From NCBI GenBank assembly GCA_949372805.1, contig CASIBH010000004.1, forward strand, positions 1 to 64,000: a stretch of DNA of 64,000 nucleotides, in the 5' to 3' direction. The stretch is from an uncultured Flavobacteriales bacterium. GTDB lineage: Bacteria; Bacteroidota; Bacteroidia; Flavobacteriales; BACL11. Below, in pieces: positions 41,501 to 50,648 of the stretch. Position numbers and translations under genes: made by a program. How positions within the stretch are numbered: position 1 is the first letter of the stretch; every line of letters begins with the position of its first letter. Below the pieces are notes generated by a model that worked only from the letters and a program-made list of their open reading frames with translations, ran no database searches and was not told the origin of the DNA.

Positions 41501-43015
41501 GCACAATTAACAACTGCCGCTACAAATGTTACTGAGGTTACTTGCTATGGTGATACAGATGGGGAGATTGATCTAATAATTTCGGGAGGAACTGCTCCAT
41601 ACTCAGTGCAGTGGGATACAACAACATCTCTTCCAAATGGATCAAGTGCTTTACAAGTTAACTCATTGCAGCCTGGAACATATACGGCAAATATATTTGA
41701 TAATAATGGATGTAGTATAACTTCAGACTTTGAGATAACTGAGCCTTTAGCAATAACAAATTACTATACAGTAACTGAGCCTTTATGTAATGGCGGATCA
41801 GATGGTTCTGCAATAGCAAATACAAATGGTGGAAATGCTCCATATACATATAACCCAAATATTAGTAATAATCTTTCTGCAGGAATTTACTCTGTAGTTG
41901 TAATGGATAACAAAGGATGTACCTTCTTAGATGAAGTAACAATAACAGAACCTGATGCTGTTATCTCTTCTGTAGAATCAGATAATTTATTCTTTGGGCC
42001 TTATGATGTACGATGTTTCGGAGAAAATAATGCCTCTGCTACAGTTACTGGAGGTGGTGGAGTGCCAGTTATTTCTTATCTATGGACTCCTTCTAATCAA
42101 TCAACTGCTACAGCAACAAATTTATCTGCCGGCTCTTATGATGTCACCGTTACAGATTTAAATAATTGTTCTCAAACTGAAACAATATTAATAACAGAAC
42201 CAGATCAATTAGTTATTAATTTAACTAGAAGTGGAGATAATGCACCGTTCTATGATATTAGTTGTTTTGGCTTAAACGATGGTTGGGCACAATCTCTTCC
42301 AATAGGAGGTGTTGAAGGTACTTCAGGATATAATTACCAATGGGATGTTAGTGGAAGTAATATTTCTTCAAACTACTATATTGATAATTTACAAGCTGGT
42401 CTTGCATATACAATCACTGTAGTTGATGTAAATGGATGTGAGGAGACTGAGTCTACACCAATTCTAACAGAGCCAATTGAATTTATTGCAAATGTTATTT
42501 CTGATGATTATGCAGGTCCTACTCATGAAGGCTTTACTGTTAACTTTACTGATTTAACTGTATGTTCTGATCCTTACAACTTTGAATGGACGTGGCTTAA
42601 TGGAACAACTACTAATCCTTCTGGCACAACTAATTTTAATCATATGTTTGATATAATTGGTTTGAATGAAGTTTATGTAACTCTTGAAAATGAGGTGACA
42701 CTTTGTACTGATACTGTTGGCTTTAATATTGAAGTTCAAGGAATTCCAGAAATATATAATGTTTTCTCTCCAAACGGAGATGGTGTTAATGATTTATTTG
42801 GTTTTGGAGAATATGCAATGGAGGCTATGCAAGTAGAATTTTTTAACAGATGGGGTGAGTTAGTTTACTCATTGGATTTATCTGGACAAGATTGGGACGG
42901 TAGAGGTCTTGACGGTAGAGATCTTCCTGAGGGAGTGTACTTCTATGTTCTTCAGTCTACAGGTCTAGATGGAAGATACTATGAAAAAAGAGGTTCAGTC
43001 ACAATATTGAGATAA
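35552..43015 (+). CDS. Giant SprB-repeat surface protein B, gliding-type (type B) C-terminal domain
   Basis: 2,487 residues. The signal peptide ends near NAQ (residue 40); a second Met at residue 8 is an alternative start. Many SprB-type repeats follow. Two paralogous non-SprB segments of about 100 residues (near 815-920 and 1108-1210) share SGTY.D, a P....W..... core and H.Y.F.F. A PKD-like stretch precedes the C-terminal gliding-motility-associated domain (VFSPNGDGVNDLF, FNRWGELVY, DWDGR, LPEGVYFYVL). The block from about residue 1460 to 1900 lines up repeat by repeat with the shared tail of genes A and C but is strongly diverged. Likely a cell-surface adhesin. Confidence 0.88.
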   Translation: MKNKNIRMNNRKSFLESTSLIKKVLFLLLGICISLNINAQSITVGSIAATNTFTADGKAYVVVSGVPGGLNNYTWTNLSSGAQASFTSSTDFTDTLTDFSGTYEISVDNFDFGFSAVDTITITAPGATFSYNGSFVLCGGLTNAFITAFVQGCAVLGPTLGTNYLLTDASNNTILLDSIAPTTAMPLPPLVVGTYYLSSTNLDNGCVGFDTFDITAGLLNVSTFSTNVLNNTLGLFTITASGGSSPYTLDWQGQNLPTWNNGDTLIGLPAGTYFFTVSSSDGCTYSDSVIIQNTCDGQITSINYDPCAPEVFVSAAINMVGSGPFDFDYELSDGSSVVAFENSTASNITFSNSVGSGTFYLNITETNTGCIVTDTITHTLNPVFVSSSITDVTSVGACDGGVFVTPTSGQFPYTFEWSNSTGIISTTNGPFTQLTNLCDDTYCLVITDDNGCTFTECYDVLYYPCNVTLSIFDSINCYNGFGAIQVNIDTTGNPGGPYEYTLFNANNGNQIGNPQVNVNTQFTFPNLPTGNYFVNVFDPAFGSYCKPDTIILTEPDQINVWTTVDSSSAVCAEDGIITIDSITGGTNPFNITWLDSILSPLPTIADTNINGNVFQDSLLYSNENTNGYLILITDANGCSRNQTVYIHPQNSGADFAIESWEVTQPKCYGACDGGILATMAGMPNGCLSVPPFTFYWIDGATGGAGQVADTLKVDSVGTLFYNPSHVATYVNLCPGSYQLHAYDYYGNFGGIQNFDVFEPDSITIALSDSLELFCGEEQFVLSNVSGGPTVNDTTLISSNTLDFGIPSGFQDSLNINDYYLLVVSGTYEDTAGNLYDAAWDYTAFPGAPATPVMHWAFDGNFTHRPFPDAFNLDHTYTFPFVSQTGVHNFAMTQPGFLQPGATGMQFDLYLVRYDTTIFSYQWEYLNATGTANIGNTDSVLVYPYYGGQYEPTDYIVTVTDITGSCSKSDQIHVSWDLGILSFDTIGNSLVSCYGDSSSTIILAIDTTSSGTNTPGFAPYIFYLDGDSTLTSPSNYSDTIENVPAGTHTVSISDSLGCLSREISIDVIQSDSLYACGVDSNYIEVMVDNFNMTFDNPYLHTSVVPTLLGMNYRLKVSGTYNDSWSGSNYKDAAYIYNINPPTGNIDWMMNGSSLFYPTPNQYNSSHEYVFEFVGDGDSIDFTYNDYFDSLYVNNSGLLSFELYKMVCPNTDTAFTCFGDSTASSNVYPTGGTPFDPDGFANSGDEFYNIVWKDFSGSATNLAGDPWGTGQTVSNLPAGTYFAYITDALGCEYVRTLIVQESAVAMNIDTIYPTPVACRNDSSGCISAVVSGGFTDNIVVVISAGDTIYTDQGDLDTIQICGLVAGTYQFYIYDSPDASFADYDCAEFAEIIITQPQDILSTSVNLLSDVQCFGDSTGAAIANAIGGQFPYSYNWLAGNTSAIVNNLWPGWQVVEISDSNGCVKLDSIEIINLYPEISSVLDVIQDVSCFGGCDAIASLSTNGGVLPHTYFWDIGQVSINMPDTAFNLCYGGHDVIVEDALGCRQTVTYNISQPDELFAQAVMTQPIQCFGFDDGTAFASATGGTQFYSFVWDSINGQAGQNATNLTPGLHYVYVTDAKGCTAMDSVNISEPTQLTIAIDDTMTVYSYCAGTNSGQLCAIADGGTPNYNYVWNDVLGQTGTCATNLIASQYTVLVMDDRNCIATVSFNLDSITNSMDPDSVGISIDDVSCFGTFDGSVSITTVVGAVAPYTYSWTGPNSYSSVLSSISSLYAGSYGVVIEDSNGCAITVNAEVQQPDQLEYTTYNVESSTCLGACDGEIHVSIEGGTHPYFYDLDQQGTFPLMNTSPVINDTLITNLCAGLRSIYITDDNNCEGTVVWGGRWEETVDQGVVVELDSVVASPATCFNLNDGSAFIHGQGNPLFTYTWETNDIATNLPTGTVLGNGIAYNNFYPGTYWAVAHYADSSSFGVPYSGCDFGYQFTISSAAQLTTAATNVTEVTCYGDTDGEIDLIISGGTAPYSVQWDTTTSLPNGSSALQVNSLQPGTYTANIFDNNGCSITSDFEITEPLAITNYYTVTEPLCNGGSDGSAIANTNGGNAPYTYNPNISNNLSAGIYSVVVMDNKGCTFLDEVTITEPDAVISSVESDNLFFGPYDVRCFGENNASATVTGGGGVPVISYLWTPSNQSTATATNLSAGSYDVTVTDLNNCSQTETILITEPDQLVINLTRSGDNAPFYDISCFGLNDGWAQSLPIGGVEGTSGYNYQWDVSGSNISSNYYIDNLQAGLAYTITVVDVNGCEETESTPILTEPIEFIANVISDDYAGPTHEGFTVNFTDLTVCSDPYNFEWTWLNGTTTNPSGTTNFNHMFDIIGLNEVYVTLENEVTLCTDTVGFNIEVQGIPEIYNVFSPNGDGVNDLFGFGEYAMEAMQVEFFNRWGELVYSLDLSGQDWDGRGLDGRDLPEGVYFYVLQSTGLDGRYYEKRGSVTILR

Positions 43016-43135
43016 TTAAGAAATTTATAAAAATATATTTTTTGTTTAATGATTATGCGGTTAGATTTCCTAAATGAAAAGTGATTTTTATTTAAAAGAA
43101 AAAGTTGATTAGAAATATTTAAAAAACTATATGAT

Positions 43136-46100
43136 ATGAAAAGAATTATTTTAATTGCTTTGTTATTACCATGCTTTATTAGTGCACAAGTAATAATTTC
43201 TAATGATACTACTGTTTGTGGTAATTTCAATGATACTCTATATGCTTTGAGTGCAACACAATCTTCTATGCAAACCGATGATTTACATGATGATCTAGTT
43301 TCTATTGGATTCACATTTAATTTCTATGGAACTCCTTATACTGAATGTGTAGTTTCAGGAAATGGCTATGTTACATTTGATACTTCATTAGCTAATTCAT
43401 ATTCTCCTTATTCTATAAATGCTCCTGTGCCAAATCCTGGTAATATTCCTGAAAATGCTATTTTAGCTCCTTGGCAAGATATTAATACTGGTGTTACTGG
43501 TAATATTTATTATGGAACAACTGGTATAGCACCAAACAGAATGTTTACCGTAACATGGTGTGAAATTGCTATGTTTTCTTGTACAGCTGATTTACATACT
43601 TCACAAGTTGTTTTACATGAAGGGTCTGATAAGATTGAAATGTTTATTGCCGAAAAACCACTTTGTGCAGCATGGAATGGAGGTGCTGCTATTCAGGGTT
43701 TAGTGTCTGATGCTAGCACATTTGCTGATATTGTATTTGACCCAATTCTATTAGCTGATAGAAATTATCCTTTGCAGTGGACTGCAACTAATGAGGGATG
43801 GGAGTTTTTAACTGCTGGATCTTCAGCCTATGTTATTAATCAAATTCCTTTTATACCAATTGTTGCAGGTGAAGCTATTTGGACTTCAGCATCTGGAGAT
43901 ACTTTAGGATATGGGCCTACACTGCCAGTAAATATTTCCTCTACAACAGTTTATTATGCTGATGTTGTTGGTAGCTGCTCCTCGGGAATACTTTCTGATC
44001 AAGTTACTGTTTCAGTTTCTGGTTGTTTTGCAATAGTTTTGAGTTCCTCTGATGCTTCCTGTCAAGGAAATGACGGTCAGGTTAGTGTTGATCCTGGTAT
44101 AAATACACCTTCTCCTTATGATATGTTGCTTTTAGATATGAATGGAGTTATTTTACAATCTAATCTTAATGTCAGTTCTTCTCAAACTTTTTCAAATCTT
44201 TTTCCTGGAACTTATGTTGCAAGGGTTACAGATGCTGGAGGTTCTTCTTCTCAAGATACAATTGTAGTCATGCAAGCAAATAATCCTTTAAATGTTTCTT
44301 CATTTGCAAATAATGTTAATTGTTACAATGGTCAAGATGGTCAAATTTCTATTTTAGCAGATAGTGGAGCGCTTCCTTATTCATTTTATCTAAATGGAGT
44401 TTTAAATACTAATCCTATTCCTTACGATAGTGTTTTTTCAAACTTGTCTGAAGGGGTTTATATTGTTTCTGTTTTAGATGATAATAGTTGTTTATTTAGA
44501 GATACTATTAATTTAACCTCTCCACAATATACTTTACAATCTTTAGCTCAATCTAAAGTTGTTATTTGTAACGGCAGCAATGATGGAATAGCTATAGGTT
44601 CTGGCGCTGGAGGAACTCCTCCTTATTCTTATGAGTGGTTTAACCAAAACTTTGTCAGCTTTAGTACTAATGACACGGCCTTTAATTTGAGTGCTGGTAG
44701 TTATTATTTAGAGGTTAGTGATGCAAATGGATGTGATACTTTCTCTACTGTCCAGGTTATTGCTCCTCAAACAGCACTTAGTGGATCTCCTCAAGTATTT
44801 GGTATTGCTTGTCGAGGTGATAGTACCGGTATGATAATTGGTGATGCCAATGGTAGCTGGGCTCCATATCAGTATTACTGGATTTCTAGTGCTGGAGATA
44901 CTCTTCAGTCCACTTCATATACAACAACAAGAGATACTTTAAAAGATTTAAGTTCTGGCGTTTATACTCTTCATGTTTATGATGCTCAATCTTGTTTTGT
45001 GAGCTATAGTTTAAATGTTGGAGAACCAATGACTATGCTTAGTATTGATAGTATTTTAGTTGTAGAAAATATTGCTTGTTTTGGTGATAGTGTTGGTAAG
45101 GCTCGATTATTTGCTAGCGGAGGGATGCCAAACTATAGCTATATGTGGGATAATGGAGAAACAGGATTGGTAGCACAAAATTTATCTGCGGGATATCGTC
45201 ATCTTACGCTTACTGATGATTGGGGCTGTGAGGTTGTTGATAGTGTTTATATTTCAGAGAATCCAGAGATACAATCTACTATTAGCGTTGTTCAGACAGT
45301 TAGCTGTTATGGGCAGTCTGATGGTATTGCAAGTATTAGTTCTGTTGGAGGTATTCCAACATACACTTACTTTTGGAGTAATGGTCATACAGGTCTTAGC
45401 ATGCCAGATACTTCTTCAGGTCTTGTTGAAGGGAGTTATTATGTAACTACAAGAGATGTAATAGGCTGTGAGGTTGTTGATAGTGTTTATGTGTCAGAGC
45501 CAGAGCCACTTTCTATGATAGCAAATGAGCTAGTATGGATCTCATGCTTTGGAGCTAATGATGGTCTTGCTTATGCAAGCGGTTTAGGAGGAAATCTTCC
45601 ATATACATTTACTTGGATGACTAATGGTCAGATAGGAGATACAATTAACACTGTTCATCCAGGACTACATACTGTAGAAGTTGTTGATGCAAGAGGATGT
45701 ACATCAAGTGATACAATTTTTATGCATGAGCCAACAGAGCTTCATGTAAACATAGATGATAACTTCACAATACTTCCTTACTGTATCGGAGTAAATAGTG
45801 CAAGCTTAACATCTTTAGCTACAGGAGGAACACCAGGATATAGTTATGCTTGGGATGATAACTTAGTAGCACCACAACTTACAGCAACAGCTAGTCATCT
45901 TTTAGCAGGAGTTTATACGGTTACTGCAACAGACTCAAGAGGATGTACAGCAAGTGATAGTAGAGATATTGATACAATAACTAATACAATGAGTGCTTTT
46001 GTTTTAGAGATAGACAATGTAAGCTGCTTTGGATATAATAATGGATCTGCAGTTGTTAATGCATCAGGAGCGCATGCTCCATATTCATACCAATGGTTTG

Positions 46101-47470
46101 GTCCAAATGGCTACTCAAGTGTGAATGATAGTGTAGCTAATTTATATGCTGAAAATTATTCTGTAACAGTATCAGATACTAATAACTGTATGGTTAATAC
46201 AAGTATTAATTTAAGTGAGCCAGCAGCTATTACATACAATACTTTATCTTCCACAGATGCAGTATGTCTTGGGTCTTGTGATGGAAGTGTTCTTTTAGAC
46301 TTTACAGGAGGAAGTGCTCCATATTATGGTCATGCTTTAGATAATAATACTGGAGCTGTAACAATGAATTTATTGAGCGATAGTTTATTCTCAGGAATTT
46401 GTGCAGGTAATTATACTGTCAGCTTAACAGATGCTAATGACTGTCCTTCTTACCTGGTGAATGGAGGGAATAATCAGCATGATATAACTGCTTTAGATAC
46501 TATCTTCACAGCTCTTTCCTCAAATGGAAATATGATTTTATGCTATGGTGATGCTACAGCAAGTCTTTCTATTGACTTAAATTACTTTAATAACACTTAT
46601 TCTTACTCTTGGGAGAATGTTTTAAGCCCTGGCGTTAGTCTTGGTGCAGGTTCTTCTTTGGTAGGTCTGGAGTCTGGAACATATGTTCTTTTAGCTAACT
46701 ATATGACTTGTCATGCAAGTGATACAATGACTATTACAGAGCCTGATTCACTTACTATCTTAGGAAATGTAGTTGATGCAGATTGCTATGGTGCAAGTAC
46801 AGGCTCTATAACAACAAATATTAGTGGTGGATCATTGGGTTATGTGTATAATTGGTCTGGAAGTTCAAGTACCAATAATAATTTAAATAATGTTTCTGCA
46901 GGAGTTTATACTTTAACCGTAAGTGATATGTATTCTTGTGAGTACTCACAAACATTTGTAGTTGGCGAGCCACAAGAGATAACAGCTACGATAAATCAAA
47001 ATTCATCTAACACTTACTTATTAGAATCTAATAATGTAAATGGAGGAGTTGCACCATATGTTCATTCTTGGAGAGAAGCATCTGCTCCAAATGTTCAGCT
47101 AGCAACCGGAACAACTTATACTGTTAGTAGCTATGGCGATTACTTTGTAAGAGTAACAGATGCTCAAGGTTGTACTAGCGAGTCCAATAGTATAGAGTTC
47201 ATCTCTACCACTATAAATGAAGTAGGATCAAGCTTAGAGGTAAGTGTTTATCCAAACCCATTTAGATCAGAAGCTGTAGTTGACTTTGGAAGAGTAGTTG
47301 AGAGTGCAAGCTTGACGATAGTGGATATGTATGGTAAGGTAATAGAGCGTCATTTAGTTGGAAATAGTGATAGATACATTATTACCAACAAAGATAAAGC
47401 TAGTGGAGTTTATTTCTTGAAAATAGAAACAAGAGATTTATCATATAATTCAAAAATTATCATCAAGTAA
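43136..47470 (+). CDS. Giant SprB-repeat surface protein C, sharing its tail with protein A
   Basis: 1,444 residues. Signal peptide ends near ISAQ (residue 18). The head (about 19-300) has FTFNFYGTPYTECVVSGNGY and APWQDIN, resembling nidogen-like or PKD-associated extracellular domains but not firmly identified. An Ig-like stretch and one diverged SprB repeat follow. Residues 479-1433 are the same as residues 655-1609 of gene A, ending in the type A T9SS domain. The final 11 residues (DLSYNSKIIIK) differ from gene A. Exported by T9SS by inference; a role in adhesion or gliding is only a family-level guess. Confidence 0.87.
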   Translation: MKRIILIALLLPCFISAQVIISNDTTVCGNFNDTLYALSATQSSMQTDDLHDDLVSIGFTFNFYGTPYTECVVSGNGYVTFDTSLANSYSPYSINAPVPNPGNIPENAILAPWQDINTGVTGNIYYGTTGIAPNRMFTVTWCEIAMFSCTADLHTSQVVLHEGSDKIEMFIAEKPLCAAWNGGAAIQGLVSDASTFADIVFDPILLADRNYPLQWTATNEGWEFLTAGSSAYVINQIPFIPIVAGEAIWTSASGDTLGYGPTLPVNISSTTVYYADVVGSCSSGILSDQVTVSVSGCFAIVLSSSDASCQGNDGQVSVDPGINTPSPYDMLLLDMNGVILQSNLNVSSSQTFSNLFPGTYVARVTDAGGSSSQDTIVVMQANNPLNVSSFANNVNCYNGQDGQISILADSGALPYSFYLNGVLNTNPIPYDSVFSNLSEGVYIVSVLDDNSCLFRDTINLTSPQYTLQSLAQSKVVICNGSNDGIAIGSGAGGTPPYSYEWFNQNFVSFSTNDTAFNLSAGSYYLEVSDANGCDTFSTVQVIAPQTALSGSPQVFGIACRGDSTGMIIGDANGSWAPYQYYWISSAGDTLQSTSYTTTRDTLKDLSSGVYTLHVYDAQSCFVSYSLNVGEPMTMLSIDSILVVENIACFGDSVGKARLFASGGMPNYSYMWDNGETGLVAQNLSAGYRHLTLTDDWGCEVVDSVYISENPEIQSTISVVQTVSCYGQSDGIASISSVGGIPTYTYFWSNGHTGLSMPDTSSGLVEGSYYVTTRDVIGCEVVDSVYVSEPEPLSMIANELVWISCFGANDGLAYASGLGGNLPYTFTWMTNGQIGDTINTVHPGLHTVEVVDARGCTSSDTIFMHEPTELHVNIDDNFTILPYCIGVNSASLTSLATGGTPGYSYAWDDNLVAPQLTATASHLLAGVYTVTATDSRGCTASDSRDIDTITNTMSAFVLEIDNVSCFGYNNGSAVVNASGAHAPYSYQWFGPNGYSSVNDSVANLYAENYSVTVSDTNNCMVNTSINLSEPAAITYNTLSSTDAVCLGSCDGSVLLDFTGGSAPYYGHALDNNTGAVTMNLLSDSLFSGICAGNYTVSLTDANDCPSYLVNGGNNQHDITALDTIFTALSSNGNMILCYGDATASLSIDLNYFNNTYSYSWENVLSPGVSLGAGSSLVGLESGTYVLLANYMTCHASDTMTITEPDSLTILGNVVDADCYGASTGSITTNISGGSLGYVYNWSGSSSTNNNLNNVSAGVYTLTVSDMYSCEYSQTFVVGEPQEITATINQNSSNTYLLESNNVNGGVAPYVHSWREASAPNVQLATGTTYTVSSYGDYFVRVTDAQGCTSESNSIEFISTTINEVGSSLEVSVYPNPFRSEAVVDFGRVVESASLTIVDMYGKVIERHLVGNSDRYIITNKDKASGVYFLKIETRDLSYNSKIIIK
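44571..47436 (+). repeat. 2,866-bp near-identical direct repeat, copy 2
   Basis: Second copy of the tract at 32551-35416, same orientation, in frame in both genes. Differences seen at 44587, 44590, 44674, 44689 and 47257. It begins at ACGGCAGC in a repeat start and ends at AAGAGA in the sorting domain. Confidence 0.95.
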
Positions 47471-47639
47471 TTAGTATCACAAACTTTTAATTTTTTATTT
47501 CTTTAAATGAATTTCAGAAATATTTATTTAAGTTATTGATTATCAGTTGAGACTAGCATTTTTAAATATTCTTGATTGTACAGTGATATTTCAGATTAAA
47601 AAAAATACAAAACAATTTCACTTTTAGGTAATAAATTAT

Positions 47640-47647
47640 TACATTTG
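47640..47647 (+). promoter_or_regulatory. -7 box for the ribosomal protein array
   Basis: TACATTTG (TAnnTTTG), 25 bases before rpsL, with TTTC 20 bases upstream as a near match to the -33 TTTG. Likely the main promoter of the str-S10-spc-alpha genes. Confidence 0.5.
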
Positions 47648-47672
47648 CCGCCCATTTTAGTAAAGAAATAAT

Positions 47673-48047
47673 ATGCCTACAATACAACAACTAGTAAGAA
47701 AAGGGAGAGTAACTGTTAAGAAAAAGAGTAAATCTTTAGCTTTACAAAGTTGCCCTCAAAGAAGGGGAGTTTGTACAAGAGTTTATACAACTACTCCAAA
47801 GAAACCAAATTCAGCTTTAAGAAAAGTTGCCAGAGTTAGATTAACTAATGGTAATGAAGTTAATGCTTATATTGGTGGTGAAGGACACAATCTTCAAGAA
47901 TATTCAGTTGTATTAGTAAGAGGTGGTAGAGTAAAAGATTTACCTGGTGTTAGATATCATATTGTTAGAGGTGCATTAGATACTTCTGGAGTAAATGAAA
48001 GAACACAACGTAGATCAAAATATGGAGCTAAGCGTCCTAAGAAATAA
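47673..48047 (+). CDS. rpsL: 30S ribosomal protein S12
   Basis: 124 residues starting [12 protein letters not shown]. The [13 protein letters not shown] segment carries the lysine whose change gives streptomycin resistance, here in the sensitive form. S12 sits at the decoding centre. It is the first gene of a plus-strand array reaching the window end, and no tuf gene follows fusA. Confidence 0.97.
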   Translation: MPTIQQLVRKGRVTVKKKSKSLALQSCPQRRGVCTRVYTTTPKKPNSALRKVARVRLTNGNEVNAYIGGEGHNLQEYSVVLVRGGRVKDLPGVRYHIVRGALDTSGVNERTQRRSKYGAKRPKK

Positions 48048-48057
48048 AATATAGATA

Positions 48058-48528
48058 ATGAGAAAGAAAAAGGCTAAAAAAAGAATATTACTTCCAGATC
48101 CAAGATTTGGAAGTCCTTTAGTTACAAGATTTGTAAATAACTTAATGTATGGTGGAAGAAAGAATACTGCATTTAAAGTTTTTTATACTGCTTTAGAGAC
48201 TGTAGCAGAGAAAATTGAAGATGTTACAAATCTTGAAGTTTTTGAAAAATCGTTAGAAAATGTTAGTCCTAATGTTGAAGTTAGAAGTAGAAGAATTGGG
48301 GGAGCAACTTTTCAAATACCTCATCCAGTAAGAGAAGATAGAAAAGTTTCTCTTGGAATGAAATGGATGATAGCTGCGGCAAGAAAAAGAAATGAAAAAA
48401 CAATGGATGAAAAATTGTCTGGTGAGATAATGGCTGCATACAAAGAAGAAGGAGCTGCGTATAAGAAGAAACAAGATACTCATAGAATGGCGGAAGCTAA
48501 CAAAGCATTTTCACACTTTAGATTTTAA
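48058..48528 (+). CDS. rpsG: 30S ribosomal protein S7
   Basis: 156 residues starting MRKKKAKKRILLPDPRFGS. Nucleates assembly of the 30S head by binding 16S rRNA near the exit site. Ten bases after rpsL, nine before fusA. Standard length and reading frame intact. Confidence 0.97.
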   Translation: MRKKKAKKRILLPDPRFGSPLVTRFVNNLMYGGRKNTAFKVFYTALETVAEKIEDVTNLEVFEKSLENVSPNVEVRSRRIGGATFQIPHPVREDRKVSLGMKWMIAAARKRNEKTMDEKLSGEIMAAYKEEGAAYKKKQDTHRMAEANKAFSHFRF

Positions 48529-48537
48529 ATTATAGAA

Positions 48538-50640
48538 ATGGCAAGAGACTTAAAATATACAAGAAATATTGGTATCGCAGCTCATATTGACGCTGGTAAA
48601 ACTACTACTACAGAAAGGATCCTTTACTATGGAGGTGTGAATCATAAAATTGGTGAAGTACACGATGGCGCAGCAACTATGGATTGGATGGAACAAGAGC
48701 AAGAGAGAGGAATTACAATTACTTCTGCAGCAACTACTCTAGGCTGGGATTATAGAGGTAAAAACTATCACGTTAATATTATTGATACACCTGGACACGT
48801 TGATTTTACTGTAGAAGTAAATAGATCTCTTAGAGTGCTAGATGGTTTAGTTTTCTTATTTAGCGCTGTTGATGGGGTTGAGCCACAATCTGAAACAAAC
48901 TGGAGACTTGCAAATAATTATAATGTACCAAGAATTGGTTTTGTAAATAAAATGGATAGACAAGGTGCTAATTTTCTTAAAGTTTCTGCTCAAGTAAAAG
49001 AAATGTTAGGAAGTCATGCTCTTCCGTTGCAAATCCCAATTGGTTCTGAAGATGAATTTAAAGGAGTTGTTGATTTAATAAATTTCAAGGGAATTGTTTG
49101 GAATGAAGAAGATCAGGGAATGACATATGAAGAAGTTGAAATACCAGCAGATATTATTGATGAAGCAAGAGAATACAGAGGGCAGCTTTTAGAGGCTGTA
49201 GCAGAATTTGATGAGTCATTAATGGAAAAATATTTTGAAGATGAAAATTCTCTTACTGAAGCTGAAATTCTTGCAGCATTAAGAGAAGCGACAATTTCTG
49301 GTAAAGTTGTGCCTATGATGTGTGGTTCAGCTTTTAAAAATAAAGGTGTTCAGGCGATGTTAGATATGGTCATGGAAATATTACCTTCTCCCTTAGATGT
49401 TGAAGGTATAAGTGGAACGAATCCTGATAACGATTCTGAAGAAATTAGACAACCTTCTGCTACTGAACCATTTGCTGCATTAGCATTTAAAATTGCAACA
49501 GATCCTTATGTTGGTCGTTTATGTTTTACTAGAGCTTATTCAGGCACATTAGATCAAGGAACTTTTGTTTTAAATACTAGAACAGGTAAAAAAGAAAGAA
49601 TTTCTAGAATTTATCAAATGCATTCAAACAAGCAAAACCAAATTGATTCACTTCAGGCAGGTGATATTGCTGCTTTAGTTGGTTTTAAAGATATTAGAAC
49701 AGGTGATACATTATGTGCTTTAAAGTCACCAATTGTTTTAGAATCAATGGATTTTCCAGAACCAGTTATTGGAATTGCTATTGAACCTAAGACTCAGAAA
49801 GATTTAGATAAACTTGGAGTTGCTTTAGGAAAACTAACTGAAGAAGATCCTACTTTTTCAGTTAAAACTGATGAAGATTCTGGACAAACTATTATTTCTG
49901 GAATGGGTGAATTACACTTAGATATTATTCTAGATAGGTTGAAGAGAGAATTTGATGTAGAATGTAATCAAGGAGCTCCACAAGTCGCTTACAAAGAAGC
50001 TATTACAGCATTGGTTGAGCATAGAGAAGTATACAAGAAACAATCTGGTGGTAGAGGAAAGTTTGCTGATATTAAATTTGATATATCACCTGTTGATTCT
50101 GACTTCGAAGGTGAAGGTTTACAGTTTGTAAATGAAATTAAAGGTGGTAATATTCCTAAAGAATTTATCCCATCAGTTGAGAAAGGTTTTAAAATGTCTA
50201 TGACTAATGGAGTATTAGCCGGTTTCCCTCTAAACTCTATGAAAGTAAGACTATATGATGGTTCTTATCATGATGTGGATTCAGATGCGCTTTCATTTGA
50301 GCTTTGTGCTCAGATTGCTTTTAAATCTGCTGCAAAGCAAGCATCTCCAGTTTTACTAGAACCAATAATGAAATTAAATGTTATTACTCCAGAAACAAAT
50401 ATGGGAGATGTTATTGGAGATTTAAATAGAAGGAGAGGGCAAGTAGAGGGAATGGAGGATAAGGCTGGTGCAAAAGTTGTTAATGCTAAAGTTCCACTTT
50501 CAGAAATGTTCGGTTACATAACAGACTTAAGAACAATTACATCAGGTAGAGCTACATCGACTATGGAGTTTTCATCATTTGAAAATGCTCCAAAAAATGT
50601 TTCAGATGAAGTAATATCTAATATTAAAGGAGATAAATAA
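48538..50640 (+). CDS. fusA: Elongation factor G
   Basis: 700 residues. The G domain has [17 protein letters not shown] near 16-32, [20 protein letters not shown] near 88 and NKMD near 142. Domains II to V follow in the usual order. It drives translocation by GTP hydrolysis. Normal length, and no indel is seen in this gene. Confidence 0.97.
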   Translation: MARDLKYTRNIGIAAHIDAGKTTTTERILYYGGVNHKIGEVHDGAATMDWMEQEQERGITITSAATTLGWDYRGKNYHVNIIDTPGHVDFTVEVNRSLRVLDGLVFLFSAVDGVEPQSETNWRLANNYNVPRIGFVNKMDRQGANFLKVSAQVKEMLGSHALPLQIPIGSEDEFKGVVDLINFKGIVWNEEDQGMTYEEVEIPADIIDEAREYRGQLLEAVAEFDESLMEKYFEDENSLTEAEILAALREATISGKVVPMMCGSAFKNKGVQAMLDMVMEILPSPLDVEGISGTNPDNDSEEIRQPSATEPFAALAFKIATDPYVGRLCFTRAYSGTLDQGTFVLNTRTGKKERISRIYQMHSNKQNQIDSLQAGDIAALVGFKDIRTGDTLCALKSPIVLESMDFPEPVIGIAIEPKTQKDLDKLGVALGKLTEEDPTFSVKTDEDSGQTIISGMGELHLDIILDRLKREFDVECNQGAPQVAYKEAITALVEHREVYKKQSGGRGKFADIKFDISPVDSDFEGEGLQFVNEIKGGNIPKEFIPSVEKGFKMSMTNGVLAGFPLNSMKVRLYDGSYHDVDSDALSFELCAQIAFKSAAKQASPVLLEPIMKLNVITPETNMGDVIGDLNRRRGQVEGMEDKAGAKVVNAKVPLSEMFGYITDLRTITSGRATSTMEFSSFENAPKNVSDEVISNIKGDK

Positions 50641-50648
50641 ATATACTT

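Noticed and set aside
43021..43080. TTTG...TAGATTTC as a promoter for gene C
   Set aside because: The -7 element ends in C instead of G and the spacer is 17, so the match is too weak to list.
42979..43314. Minus-strand ORF of 111 codons between giant genes B and C
   Set aside because: Antisense to the ends of both surface genes, with no supported start signal.
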